Of a DNA stretch of 64,000 nucleotides, positions 1-8,471 are shown piece by piece; within the stretch, counting starts at the first letter, position 1, and the number at the start of each line of letters is the position of its first letter. The stretch is from the NCBI GenBank assembly GCA_963701735.1, contig CAVPBI010000026.1:310001-374000 (forward strand), written 5' to 3'. The notes beneath the pieces were generated by a model, which saw only the letters and a list, made by a program, of their open reading frames with translations, was not told where the DNA came from and did not search any database. Both the position numbers and the translations under genes were made by a program. Origin of the DNA: CAWABB01 sp963701735. GTDB taxonomy: Bacteria; Bacteroidota; Ignavibacteria; UBA10030; UBA6906.

Positions 1-368
1 AATGTCCGTGACCGGGCCGTTGGAATTCCTTGCCGGACCATGAAGTCCTTCGCGAACGCCTTGCTCCATTCCAGGCGTGCGGCCGCCCGCGTCGGTCCGA
101 ACACGCGTTGACCCGCGGCTTCGAATCTGTCCGTGATGCCATCCGCCAGCGGCTGCTCGGGGCCGACCACCGTGAGGTCGATCTTCTCCCGCACCGCGAG
201 CGCGAGAAGTCCGTTGATGTCTCCCGCCTTCACCGGCACGAGCTCGGCGACCGACGCCATGCCCGGATTCCCGGGAGCACAGATGAGACGGCGAACGCCA
301 GGCGTGCGGGCCAGCTTCCAGGCGAGCGCATGTTCGCGGCCGCCCGATCCGACTATCAGAATGTTCAT
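1..368 (-). CDS. purD: Phosphoribosylamine-glycine ligase, N-terminal part (cut by window edge)
   Basis: This is the first ~122 residues of GAR synthetase, which joins glycine to phosphoribosylamine with ATP in purine synthesis. The translation from the ATG at 368 begins MNILIVGSGGREHALAWKL, the hallmark N-terminal nucleotide-fold signature of the family. It continues with APGNPG and the VVGPEQPLADGITD segment. The ATP-grasp domain lies beyond base 1 and is not visible. The gene starts 2 bp after the stop of the upstream glycosyltransferase on the same strand, so the two are probably co-transcribed. The family call rests on clear N-terminal motifs and is firm. Confidence 0.93.
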   Translation of the reverse strand, partial: MNILIVGSGGREHALAWKLARTPGVRRLICAPGNPGMASVAELVPVKAGDINGLLALAVREKIDLTVVGPEQPLADGITDRFEAAGQRVFGPTRAAARLEWSKAFAKDFMVRQGIPTARSRT

Positions 369-370
369 GG

Positions 371-1651
371 TCAGGGCTCGATCAGCGACTCGAATAGTTT
401 GACCAGGTTGCCTGTCAGCACCTTCCGGTCGTATTTGCGGACGACCTCCTCGTCGGGGGTCGGAAGCGCATGCTTCTCAAAACGGTCGAAGAAGTCCGCC
501 AGTGCCGCCTTGATCGCCGGCACATCGGTGGGGGAAACGACGGTCCCTCCCGCCTCCTCAACCGTCTGGCGCAGGAACCCCTCGGGCAACAGGGCGAGGA
601 TCGGTTTCCGGGCGCCGATGTATTCGTACAGCTTGCCGGGCGTGCCGAGGTCATCGCCCGACACCGCCCACAGGACGTCGGATGAACGCAGGACATCCAC
701 GCAATCCTTGTGCGGCAGATACTCCTTCACGACGACGGCATCCTGGAGGCCCAGCTTCGAAACGAGCCTGTGGTTCTCCTCCCTGAAGGTCCCGACGAAC
801 TCGGCTTCGATGCGCCCTCGCAGCTTCGGGCGTTCCTGAAAGAGATCGTGGAGGGCCTGCAGGAAATGATCCGGAATCCTGTCTTCCCAGAACACCCCCG
901 CGTAGGTGATCTTCATCTTGCCGCCCGCGCGGACGGCACGGGCGCGGCCGGGAACGGCGGGGAAATCCGCCGGATCGAAACCCTGAGAAATGATATCGAC
1001 GTCGTGGAAACTCAGGAAGGGATACCGATTGATCAGAAGTTCCTTGACCCGGCGGCTGGTCGCGATGACGTGACTGCTGGCGCGCAGGGCATTCTTCTCC
1101 AGAAAGGAGTGGCGCATCCGGTGGAACGGCGTGAGATAGAACCTGAACGGATAGTCGACCCAGGGGTCGCGATAGTCGAAGACCAGCGGCTTCCCGATCG
1201 CCTCCTTGACTTCCGCTCCGATCAGGAAGTCGGTGAACGGAGGCGCAGTGGTGAAGATGAGATCAAAAGGCGTCTCGCCGTGGAGCTCCAGCGCCCGCGC
1301 GACCGCGCGCCGCTTCCACCCGATCTTGTTGTCGGGAAAGAAGATGGTGTCGCTGACGCGGGAGAGCAACTTCCGTGTCCGCTCGCTGGGGAGCTTGACG
1401 ACCTCCTTGTTCGCAAAGACGCGTCCCGGTCCTGCCGCCGGCGTGCGCACGATCGTGACGGCAGACTGATCCAGCTCTCCCAGCAGCGATTCGTCGCGCG
1501 CGAGGTAGCCGGTCGGCTCCACGGTCAGCACCGTCGGGTGCCATCCGAATGCCGGAAGGTACTTCACGAACTTGGCGGTGCGCTGGACTCCGCTCAGGCC
1601 CATGGGGGGAAAGTAGTACGCGATGATGAGAACGCGACGGCGAGCTTCCAT
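371..1651 (-). CDS. Glycosyltransferase, GT4-like
   Basis: This is a probable cytoplasmic or membrane-associated glycosyltransferase of the GT-B fold, likely using a nucleotide sugar to build cell-surface glycans. The N-terminus (RRVLIIAYYFPPMGLSG) is the typical glycosyltransferase family 4 opening with the glycine-rich acceptor loop. The C-terminal half carries VVKEYLPHKDCVDVLRSSD and GTPGKLYEYIGARKPILAL, the donor-binding region with the conserved acidic residue of the E-x7-E type. I place the start at the ATG at 1651, three bases after the upstream peptidase stop. An in-frame ATG at 1699 lies inside that gene. The protein is about 426 aa. The substrate cannot be told from sequence. Confidence 0.85.
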   Translation of the reverse strand: MEARRRVLIIAYYFPPMGLSGVQRTAKFVKYLPAFGWHPTVLTVEPTGYLARDESLLGELDQSAVTIVRTPAAGPGRVFANKEVVKLPSERTRKLLSRVSDTIFFPDNKIGWKRRAVARALELHGETPFDLIFTTAPPFTDFLIGAEVKEAIGKPLVFDYRDPWVDYPFRFYLTPFHRMRHSFLEKNALRASSHVIATSRRVKELLINRYPFLSFHDVDIISQGFDPADFPAVPGRARAVRAGGKMKITYAGVFWEDRIPDHFLQALHDLFQERPKLRGRIEAEFVGTFREENHRLVSKLGLQDAVVVKEYLPHKDCVDVLRSSDVLWAVSGDDLGTPGKLYEYIGARKPILALLPEGFLRQTVEEAGGTVVSPTDVPAIKAALADFFDRFEKHALPTPDEEVVRKYDRKVLTGNLVKLFESLIEP

Positions 1652-1653
1652 TA

Positions 1654-2727
1654 TCAGAGAACGATCAAGTGTTTTGGCGAGGCGGTCAACACCGTGCACC
1701 CCGATGCCGTGATGAGGACGTCGTCCTCGATGCGAAGTCCCCAGCGGCCCGGGAGATACACGCCCGGCTCGATGGTGATGACGTTTCCTTGCCGGAGACG
1801 GTCTCTGCTGGCCACGGAGATCCGGGGACGTTCATGGATGCGCAGCCCGATGCCATGGCCGAGAGAGTGATTGAAGTACTTGCCGTAGCCCGCCCGGCCG
1901 ATGTGGATGCGTGCGACGGTGTCGAGATCGCGTCCGAGCATTCCGGGGCGGGCGGCATCGATTGCGGCAGCCTGGGCGTCCAGCACGATCTCGTATGCCC
2001 GCCGCTGTTCCGGCGCGGGGCGGCCAAGGGCAACGGTCCGGGTGAGGTCCGAGCAATACCCGTCCACCACGCATCCGAAGTCCATCGTGACCAGCTCTCC
2101 CTTCCGGATGCGCCGGTCTGTCGCGCGCCCGTGCGGCAGCGCCCCGCGATCGCCCGACGCGACGATCGGCTCGAACGAATCCTGTGCCGCGCCGCGACGC
2201 CTCTGGCGGTACGAGATCTCCGCCGCTATGTCGAGCTCCGTCAGGCCGGGCTTGAGCAGCGGGAGGAGTTCGGAGAAGACTGCGTCCGTGATCGCAACCG
2301 CACGCCTGATGGCCCTGACCTCCGCGCGGTCTTTCACCGTCGCGACGTCTTCGACGATGTCGGCGGTGGAGCGGAATTCGATGCGCGGAAAGAGACGACG
2401 CAGCTGACGGTACTGGGCGTAGGTAACGTGCTGCGCCTCGAAGCCGACCACCGTGAGGCCGTCAAGCGCCCGGGCCGTCGCGGCGGCCTCCGCAAGGCTG
2501 TCCCTCGAGATGATGCGCCCGATCCCGCGGGCCTCGATGCTGCTCTGGAGCGCGTAGCGCGTGTCGGTCACCAGCGTCAGGGAGCGCCGGCGCACGATGA
2601 CCAGGGCGTTCGAGCCGGTAAACCCCGTAAGGTAGCGGGCGTCCGAAGGCGACGAGACGAGGAGTGCATCGAGGCCGGCGGACCGCATCCGGTGGCGGAG
2701 GCGCGACAGTCGCGATGGAGACGTCAT
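1654..2727 (-). CDS. M24 family Xaa-Pro aminopeptidase
   Basis: This is a metallopeptidase that removes N-terminal residues ahead of proline. An N-terminal creatinase-like domain (residues ~1-125) precedes a pita-bread catalytic domain. Dinuclear metal ligands are visible in order: the two aspartates in MDFGCVVDGYCSDLTRT, the histidine in HSLGHGIGLRIHE, and the glutamates in ITIEPGVYLPG and GLRIEDDVLIT. The length of 357 aa fits the short PepQ/PepP-like bacterial form. It lies between guaB and the glycosyltransferase gene with gaps of 15 and 2 bp, so it is probably part of the same transcription unit. Exact dipeptidase versus aminopeptidase specificity is not resolved. Confidence 0.92.
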   Translation of the reverse strand: MTSPSRLSRLRHRMRSAGLDALLVSSPSDARYLTGFTGSNALVIVRRRSLTLVTDTRYALQSSIEARGIGRIISRDSLAEAAATARALDGLTVVGFEAQHVTYAQYRQLRRLFPRIEFRSTADIVEDVATVKDRAEVRAIRRAVAITDAVFSELLPLLKPGLTELDIAAEISYRQRRRGAAQDSFEPIVASGDRGALPHGRATDRRIRKGELVTMDFGCVVDGYCSDLTRTVALGRPAPEQRRAYEIVLDAQAAAIDAARPGMLGRDLDTVARIHIGRAGYGKYFNHSLGHGIGLRIHERPRISVASRDRLRQGNVITIEPGVYLPGRWGLRIEDDVLITASGCTVLTASPKHLIVL

Positions 2728-2742
2728 CGGGAGCCGGAAGGA

Positions 2743-4215
2743 TCAGACGTGGTAGTTGGGAGCTTCTTTTGTGATGACGACGTCGTGCGGGTGGCTTTCC
2801 CGGAGCCCGGCGTCAGTCATCCGAACGAATCGACCGTTGGTCTTGAGCGCCGCGATGGTTTTGCTGCCCGTATATCCCATCGCCGCCCTGAGACCGCCGA
2901 CCATCTGGTACACAGTATCGCCCAGCGGCCCCTTGTACGGCACGCGCCCCTCGATCCCTTCCGGCACGAGCTTCTGAATATCGTCTTCGGCGTCCTGGAA
3001 GTACCGGTCTTTGCTGCCGGCCTTCATCGCCTCGATCGATCCCATGCCGCGGTAGAGCTTGAAGCTCCTGCCCTCATAGAGGACCTTTTCTCCCGGGCTT
3101 TCATCCACGCCGGCGAAGAGGCTGCCGATCATGACGGCGTCGGCGCCTGCGGCGATCGCCTTCGCGATGTCGCCTGTCTGCTTGATGCCGCCATCGGCGA
3201 TGAGCGGCACGCCGCTTCGGGACGCCGCCTTCGCGCAGGCCATGATCGCGGTCACCTGGGGCACACCGATACCCGCCACGACGCGGGTGGTGCAGATCGA
3301 CCCCGGACCCACGCCCACCTTGACGGCGTCGACGCCGGCCCGGATCAGGTCGCGCGTGGCTTCGGCGGTGGCGACGTTGCCGGCCACGAGCTCGGACGAC
3401 GGGAAGCGGGATTTGATCTTCTTCACCATCTCGACGACGCCGCGCGAGTGCCCGTGCGCGGTATCCACGATCAGGACATCCACCCCGGCGCGCAGGAGCG
3501 CCGCAACGCGGTCGACGGTCTCCCCCGTCACGCCGACCGCCGCGCCCACACGCAGGCGGCCGTGCTTGTCCTTCGCGGCGAACGGGTGCTTGATCTTCTT
3601 CTGAATATCCTTGAAGGTGATGAGCCCCTTCAGCGTCCCGTTCTTGTCCACGACCGGGAGCTTCTCGATCTTGTGCTTCTCCAGCATGCCCTTGGCCTGA
3701 TCCAGCGTCGTCCCCATCGGCGCGGTCACGAGGCCCTCCTTCGTCATCACGTCGGCCACGAGCTGGTCCTCGTCGGGCTCGAAGCGAAGGTCCCGGTTCG
3801 TGATGATCCCGATCAGCTTCCCGTGCGCGCTCACCACGGGGATGCCCGAGATCTTGTACCTGTTCATCAGGGCGAGGACGTCGCGGACTCTCTGGTCGGC
3901 CCGCACGGTGACCGGGTCGAGAATCATGCCGCTCTCCGAGCGCTTGACGCGGTCAACCTCTTCGACCTGCCGCGGGATCGACATGTTCTTGTGCAGAATG
4001 CCGAGCCCGCCCTCGCGGGCCATGGCGATGGCCATGTCCGATTCCGTCACGGTGTCCATCGCGGCGCTGATGAGGGGGATGTTCAGCAAAATTCTCCGCG
4101 TCACCCTGGTGCGGACGTCAACGTCGCGCGGAAGGACCGAGGACTTCGCAGGGAGCAGCAGGACGTCGTCGTAGGTGAGGGCTTCGCCGCGGATCTTAGA
4201 ACGTGAGGATGGCAC
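2743..4215 (-). CDS. guaB: Inosine-5'-monophosphate dehydrogenase
   Basis: IMPDH oxidises IMP to XMP with NAD, the committed step of GMP synthesis. The TIM barrel begins at EALTYDDVLLLPAKSS. Two CBS domains follow (about residues 95-210, with ISGIPVVSAHGKLIGIITNRD and IEKLPVVDKNGTLKGLITF). The catalytic loop is GPGSICTTRVVAGIGVPQ with the active-site cysteine, and the flap region contains YRGMGSIEAM. I choose the GTG at 4215 because no ATG is available between the upstream stop at 4242 and the conserved EALTYDDV. It gives 490 aa, the usual length. The long open frame that continues upstream from here is a frameshift artefact of the neighbouring acyl-CoA dehydrogenase. Confidence 0.96.
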   Translation of the reverse strand: MPSSRSKIRGEALTYDDVLLLPAKSSVLPRDVDVRTRVTRRILLNIPLISAAMDTVTESDMAIAMAREGGLGILHKNMSIPRQVEEVDRVKRSESGMILDPVTVRADQRVRDVLALMNRYKISGIPVVSAHGKLIGIITNRDLRFEPDEDQLVADVMTKEGLVTAPMGTTLDQAKGMLEKHKIEKLPVVDKNGTLKGLITFKDIQKKIKHPFAAKDKHGRLRVGAAVGVTGETVDRVAALLRAGVDVLIVDTAHGHSRGVVEMVKKIKSRFPSSELVAGNVATAEATRDLIRAGVDAVKVGVGPGSICTTRVVAGIGVPQVTAIMACAKAASRSGVPLIADGGIKQTGDIAKAIAAGADAVMIGSLFAGVDESPGEKVLYEGRSFKLYRGMGSIEAMKAGSKDRYFQDAEDDIQKLVPEGIEGRVPYKGPLGDTVYQMVGGLRAAMGYTGSKTIAALKTNGRFVRMTDAGLRESHPHDVVITKEAPNYHV

Positions 4216-4241
4216 GATGGTTCCGTGAGGAATGTGAGTGA

Positions 4242-5412
4242 TCAGGCAAACGCCGGGATGCCGGTAATATCTTCTCCGACGATGAGTGTGTGCATTTCGT
4301 GCGTCCCCTCGTAGGTCAGCACGGATTCCAGATTGGCGGCGTGGCGCATCACCGGGTACTCGTCCAGGATGCCGTTGGCGCCGAGGATGGTCCGCGCTTC
4401 GCGCGCGATCAGGAGGGCCTGGTACACGTTGTTCCGTTTCGCCATCGAGATCTGCTGGAAGCGGATCGTTCCCGCGTCTTTCAGGCGCCCGAGCTGCAGC
4501 ACGAGCATCTGCGCCTTCGTGATTTCGGTCACCATCCAGACGAGCTTCTCCTGCGTCATCTGGAACGAGGCGATCGGCTTGCCGAACTGGATGCGGGTCC
4601 TGGCGTAGTTCAGCGCAGAGTCGTAGCACGCCATCGCAGCGCCGACCGCGCCCCAGGCGATGCCGTACCGGGCCTGGCTCAGGCACGAGAGGGGCAGCTT
4701 GAGGCCGTGCCCGCCGGGAAGCATGTTCGCCTTCGGGATATGCACGTCCTGGAAGATGAGCTCGGAGGTGACCGACGCGCGCAACGAGTGCTTCCCCTTC
4801 ATCTCGGGCGCAGAGAAGCCGGGCGTCCCCTTCTCCACCAGGAACCCGTGGACCTCGCCCTTCAGCTTCGCCCAGACGACCGCGACGTCGGCGATGGTGC
4901 CGTTCGTGATCCACATCTTCGCGCCGTTCAGCCGGTAGCCGTCGGAGGTCTCTTCCGCTCGCGTGATCATGCCGCCGGGGTTCGATCCGAAGTCGGGCTC
5001 GGTGAGTCCGAAGCAGCCGATCTGTCTCGCCGCGGGCCAGGAGCGGGAGCCAGCGGGATTTCTGCTCCTCCGAGCCGTACTGATAGATCGGGTACATCAC
5101 GAGCGAGCTCTGGACGGATGCGAAGCTCCGGATCCCGCTGTCGCCGCGCTCGAGTTCCTGCGTCATCAGCCCGTAGGCAACGTTGTTCATTCCGGCGCCG
5201 CCGTACTCTGCGGGCAGCGTCGGGCCGAAGAGGCCGAGGTCGGCCATCGGCCTGACGAGGTCCATCGGGAACGTGCCTGCGCGGTTGTGCTTCTCGATGA
5301 CCGGAAGGACGCGGTCGTCGACGAAATCCCTCACGGTCCGGCGGACCAGCAGCTCTTCTTCGGACAGCAGTCCATCGAGCGCGAAATAATCAAGACCCTG
5401 AAACGGTGCCAT
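4242..5412 (-). CDS. Acyl-CoA dehydrogenase, glutaryl-CoA dehydrogenase-like (frameshifted)
   Basis: This FAD-dependent acyl-CoA dehydrogenase most resembles the glutaryl-CoA dehydrogenase group. The N-terminal part starts at the ATG at 5412 (MAPFQGLDYFALDGLLSEEE) and holds LPAEYGGAGMNNVAYGLM. The C-terminal part continues in another frame with MWITNGTIADVAVVWAKLKG, YARTRIQFGKPIASFQ and TYEGTHEMHTLIVGEDITG. That last stretch carries the catalytic glutamate. The frame changes at about 5021-5028. Deleting one base there restores the expected GxIGCFGLTEPDFGSNP junction, so a single inserted base in the assembly is likely. It is followed 26 bp later by guaB. A promoter overlaps the upstream regulator's stop. 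Confidence 0.85.
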
Positions 5413-5483
5413 GGATCTCCCGGAGTACAAAAAAGCCCTGCAGTCGGCGGGCAACGGAGGGCGAGGAAAGGATGAATTTTATA

Positions 5484-5512
5484 AAAATACCGAAATGCCG
5501 CCCGACAATCAA
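5484..5512 (-). promoter_or_regulatory. Sigma-70 type promoter for the acyl-CoA dehydrogenase unit
   Basis: Read on the minus strand, TTGATT (5512-5507) and TATTTT (5489-5484) are separated by exactly 17 bp. The -35 box overlaps the stop codon of the upstream response regulator gene. Transcription would start near 5477, giving a leader of about 65 nt before the ATG at 5412. No experimental support is available. Confidence 0.5.
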
Positions 5513-6886
5513 GGAGCGAGCCCGTACCGCTTGATCTTCAAATAGAGCGTCTTCTTGCTGATGCCGAGCTCGTCCGCTGTTCGGGCGCGATTGAATCCGT
5601 TCTTCTTCAAGACCGACTCGATGTGGCGGCGTTCAACCTCGTCGAGCGACAGTGCCTGCTCGTCGGTGCCCGTCGGGGGCACGGCAGACGATCCCGCCTC
5701 GGGACGGCTCCCCCGATAGACATGGGGCCCGAGGTCGGACTCGTCGATCACGTCGCCGGCCGACAGGAGCATCGCGCCCTCGAGGACGTGCTCCAGCTCG
5801 CGCACGTTCCCCGGCCAGTCGTACCCCATCAGGAGCGCCAGCGCGCCGGGGGTCAGGCGCTTCGGAGTCCTGGAGCGAGCCTTGCGGGCGAGGAAGTACT
5901 CTGCGAGAGGAGCGATGTCTTCCTTCCGCTCGTGCAACAGCGGCATCTGAAGCGTGATCACGTTCAGTCGGTACAGAAGGTCCTCGCGGAAGCGCCCGGC
6001 CTTCACCTCCTCGCGCAGGTCCTTGTTGGTCGCGCTGATGACGCGCACGTCGACCGTGAGCAGGTTTGTCCCGCCGACGCGGCGGAACTCTCCCGTCTCG
6101 AGGAAGCGCAGCAGTTTCGGCTGGATCGCCGGGCTGATATCCCCCACTTCGTCGAGGAAGAGCGACCCGCCGTTGGCCACTTCCACCAGCCCCTGCTTCG
6201 TGGTGTACGCGTTGGTGAACGACCCCTTTTCGTGGCCGAACAGCTCGCTCTCGAGCAGGGCGTCCGGCAGCGACGCGCAGTTCAGCGCAACGAAGGGGCG
6301 GGTGTTCCGGGGGCTGCGGCGATGGATCAATCCCGCAATGAGCTCTTTGCCGGTGCCGGAGGCGCCCTGGATGAGGACGAACGAGTCGCTCGCGGCGAAC
6401 CGGGTCGCGCTCTCCAGAAGCTTCACGAACGTGGGGCTCTGCTCCGATGATGTCGGGGCTTCCGCTCTTCCGCGTCAACTCGCTCTTCATCAGCTTGTTG
6501 TCGATGAAGAGCTGGCGCCGCTCGATGGCGCGGTGAATGGTGTTGTACAGCTCGTCGATGTCGTACGGCTTGGCGAGGAAATCATACGCGCCGAGCTTGA
6601 TCGTCTGAATCGCGGTCTTGACGTCGGCGTAATTGGTGAGGATGATGACCTGCGTGGTCGGCGAGTATTCCTGGACGAACTTCAGCACTTCGATGCCGCT
6701 GACCCTGGGCATGCGGACGTCGAGCAGAATGACGTCGTACACCTTCGCCTGGATCCTGTTGATGGCCTCGCCGCCGTCGGCGGCGGTGTCAACGACGAAT
6801 TCCTCGGACTCGGTCAGCTCTCCCTCGAGGATCGCGCGCAGCGCCTCTTCGTCGTCGACGATCAGGAGATTGGATTTGGTTGGCAT
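5509..6886 (-). CDS. Sigma54-dependent response regulator, NtrC family (frameshifted)
   Basis: This is a three-domain activator of sigma54 RNA polymerase. The receiver domain (residues 1-120) has acidic DD at 11-12, phospho-accepting D56 and the KPYD lysine motif. The AAA+ domain carries Walker A GASGTGKE, Walker B LFLDEVGDI and sensor-like RFREDLLYRLNV. The sigma54-contact loop reads GSFTNA rather than the usual GAFTGA. A Fis-type helix-turn-helix closes the protein (RTADELGISKKTLYLKIKRYG). The start at 6886 (MPTKSNLLIVDDEE) is set by the receiver fold. The frame breaks near 6440-6445, where removing one base restores IIGQSPTFVKLLESA. It follows the receiver-only gene without a visible promoter. 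Confidence 0.9.
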
Positions 6887-7004
6887 GGCCAGGCTGCTCC
6901 CCACTCTCGTGAGCTGTCGCGGGCCGGACGCGGAGGCCGATTCAGCGGGAACGCCGCGCGACGGATGTCCTTCCGGGCCGTGGAGCGAGTGAACGGTGCC
7001 GGCG

Positions 7005-7373
7005 TTACGGCGTGAGAACGCGTTCGATCGTCGTGAGAAGATCGACGAGATCATACGGCTTGCTGACGAAGTCGTCCGCCCCGAGCTTCTTCGACTCGAT
7101 GGCGTTCTTCAGATCGGCGAACGCGGTCAGCATGACAACCTTCGTGCCGGGATGGTTCTGACGGATGTGCTTCAGGACCTCGAAGCCGCTCACGCGCGGC
7201 ATCTTGATATCGAGAAGGACCAGGTCAAAACGACCTTTCTCGAGCACCCCTATCGCCTCATCGCCGTCGGACGCCGATTTGATTTCATATCCTTCGTTGA
7301 CCAGCTCACTGCTCAGAACCGTTCGCAGTGCATCTTCATCATCGACAACGAGGATCGAACCTTTGCTGGCCAT
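7005..7373 (-). CDS. Single-domain response regulator (receiver only, CheY-like)
   Basis: This 122-aa protein is just a receiver domain. It contains the acidic pair DDED (residues 11-14), phosphorylatable D55 in LVLLDIKMP, the switch threonine in VMLTAFADLKN and the conserved lysine in FVSKPYDLVDLL. With no output domain it probably acts by protein contact or as a phosphate relay or sink. It is 118 bp upstream of the sigma54-type regulator in the same direction, with no AT-rich promoter between them, so they probably share a transcript. Its closely similar receiver suggests both answer the same kinase. No complete histidine kinase is encoded nearby. Confidence 0.93.
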   Translation of the reverse strand: MASKGSILVVDDEDALRTVLSSELVNEGYEIKSASDGDEAIGVLEKGRFDLVLLDIKMPRVSGFEVLKHIRQNHPGTKVVMLTAFADLKNAIESKKLGADDFVSKPYDLVDLLTTIERVLTP

Positions 7374-7447
7374 CAGCTTGTACTCCAGAGGTAACTGTTC
7401 GGGGCGCCGTCTGTCGGCGCTTCCGCATTCCCGCCAAATATCTGCTA

Positions 7448-7476
7448 ATCATAGGCAAAGAAAGCGTGAAAATCAA
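7448..7476 (-). promoter_or_regulatory. Sigma-70 type promoter for the two response regulators
   Basis: On the minus strand TTGATT (7476-7471), a 17-bp spacer and TATGAT (7453-7448) form a near-consensus promoter. It would give a leader of about 70 nt before the receiver gene start at 7373. It is back to back with the promoter of the divergent gene at 7527. Confidence 0.6.
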
Positions 7477-7491
7477 CCGATTCCGGGGGGT

Positions 7492-7520
7492 TTGCATATC
7501 GCGCACGCAATGAGTATGTT
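7492..7520 (+). promoter_or_regulatory. Sigma-70 type promoter, possibly giving a leaderless mRNA
   Basis: TTGCAT (7492-7497), a 17-bp spacer and TATGTT (7515-7520) lie directly before the ATG at 7527. The expected transcription start, about 7 bases after the -10 box, falls on the start codon itself. No Shine-Dalgarno sequence precedes that ATG, which fits leaderless translation. Confidence 0.55.
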
Positions 7521-7526
7521 TTTACA

Positions 7527-8195
7527 ATGAACCCGCGCGACCCGATCCTCCTGCTCTTCGTGGACCACGACACCAGTTACATGGCTGTCGCGCAGCACCT
7601 CCTCACCAAATACCAGGCCCGCAAGTTCAGCATTCTGTGGCGGCAGGACGGCCCCTCGGCGCTCGAAATGCTCCAGCAGCGCAAGGGCATCCACATGCTG
7701 ATCGTTGACTTTTATCTCCCCGAGATGAACGGACTCGACTTCATCCGTGAGATCAAAGCCCGAAATATCGACGTTCCGGCCATTTTCCTGACATCCGGGC
7801 GGGATTTCCGGATCGCTATCGAAGCCATGCGGCTCGGCGTGGAAGACTATCTGGTCAAGGACGAAGCGGTGGATTCGGTCCTTCCCCGCACGATCGTGAA
7901 CATCCTCGACCGCGTCCACCTGAAACAGCGCATCGCGCAGCAGCAGCACGCGGACCTGATCGCGCGGAAGCAGACGGACGCCATCAAGGAGCTGGTTGTG
8001 ACCGTCTGCCACGAGTTCAATAACCCGCTGGCAGCCATCAAGATCAGCACCGACATCCTCCGCCGCAACAAGCTATCCGGGGACGACGCCAGGCGCGTCG
8101 CCGAGCTGGATTCGGGAATTTCGACCGTTGAGCGCGAAATCAGCCGCCTCCGGGACATCAATTTCGAGCGGGCGGACCAGGTGGAAATGCGTTGA
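7527..8195 (+). CDS. Receiver plus HisKA (DHp) protein without ATPase domain
   Basis: This is a 222-aa hybrid signalling protein. Residues 1-120 form a receiver with acidic DHD at 13-15, phospho-site D61 (MLIVDFYLPEMNGLDF) and K111. Residues ~135-215 form a dimerisation/histidine phosphotransfer helix pair. Its H-box is VVTVCHEFNNPLAAIK, with H162 followed by the E and N residues used in kinase and phosphatase chemistry. The gene stops right after the DHp helices. No HATPase domain (N, G1, G2 boxes) is encoded in any frame before the next gene. It may be a phosphotransfer protein, a phosphatase or a decoy dimer partner. It is divergent from the two response regulators. Confidence 0.85.
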   Translation: MNPRDPILLLFVDHDTSYMAVAQHLLTKYQARKFSILWRQDGPSALEMLQQRKGIHMLIVDFYLPEMNGLDFIREIKARNIDVPAIFLTSGRDFRIAIEAMRLGVEDYLVKDEAVDSVLPRTIVNILDRVHLKQRIAQQQHADLIARKQTDAIKELVVTVCHEFNNPLAAIKISTDILRRNKLSGDDARRVAELDSGISTVEREISRLRDINFERADQVEMR

Positions 8196-8312
8196 CGGCC
8201 GCGCGTTGACCGGGGCGACGGAGCCGGCGGTCTGATGGGGGTTGCGGTGCGATGGCGAGGCGCGCAGAGGCTGGGGCGTGGCGCGGCCAGGGCGTTGCGC
8301 GGCCGATGCAGC

Positions 8313-8341
8313 TTGCGTTTCTGGCAGGGGGTTCATATATT
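8313..8341 (+). promoter_or_regulatory. Sigma-70 type promoter of the nif3 leader
   Basis: TTGCGT (8313-8318), a 17-bp spacer and TATATT (8336-8341) form a good promoter in the gap between the receiver-HisKA gene and nif3. Transcription should begin near 8348, about 85 nt before a strong intrinsic terminator. Confidence 0.55.
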
Positions 8342-8347
8342 AGATTT

Positions 8348-8463
8348 CATAGAAACTCAAAAAGGCATGGCTCGAAGCAAGGCATACCAGGCCAAGAAAC
8401 TCTTTCTTGCCCCTCCGCGATAGACAGTTACGTGTCCCGCCCACCGGCGGGACACTTTTTTTT
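8348..8463 (+). ncRNA. Candidate short leader RNA with an 18-codon ORF and terminator
   Basis: A roughly 115-nt transcript is predicted from the promoter at 8313-8341 to the T-tract at 8463. It holds a small ORF from the ATG at 8367 to the TAG at 8421-8423, encoding MARSKAYQAKKLFLAPPR. A purine-rich AAAAAGG precedes the ATG at very close spacing. The terminator sits only 8 bp before the nif3 start codon. The unit could be an independent small RNA or an attenuator leader controlling nif3. I know of no named RNA family that it matches. Confidence 0.35.
8432..8463 (+). terminator. Intrinsic terminator directly before nif3
   Basis: A perfect 10-bp stem, GTGTCCCGCC (8432-8441) with GGCGGGACAC (8446-8455), closes a 4-nt loop. 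It is followed by eight T residues (8456-8463). This is a textbook rho-independent terminator on the plus strand. Confidence 0.88.
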
Positions 8464-8471
8464 GCCCCTGC

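Noticed and set aside
1669..4206. A long plus-strand open frame opposite pepP and guaB
   Set aside because: It is an antisense shadow of GC-rich coding sequence, full of Arg/Asp/His, with no recognisable domain.
2743..5454. A 903-codon open frame that joins an acyl-CoA dehydrogenase N-terminus to IMP dehydrogenase
   Set aside because: The middle is nonsense produced by a frameshift near 5025. The true dehydrogenase continues in another frame and guaB starts at 4215.
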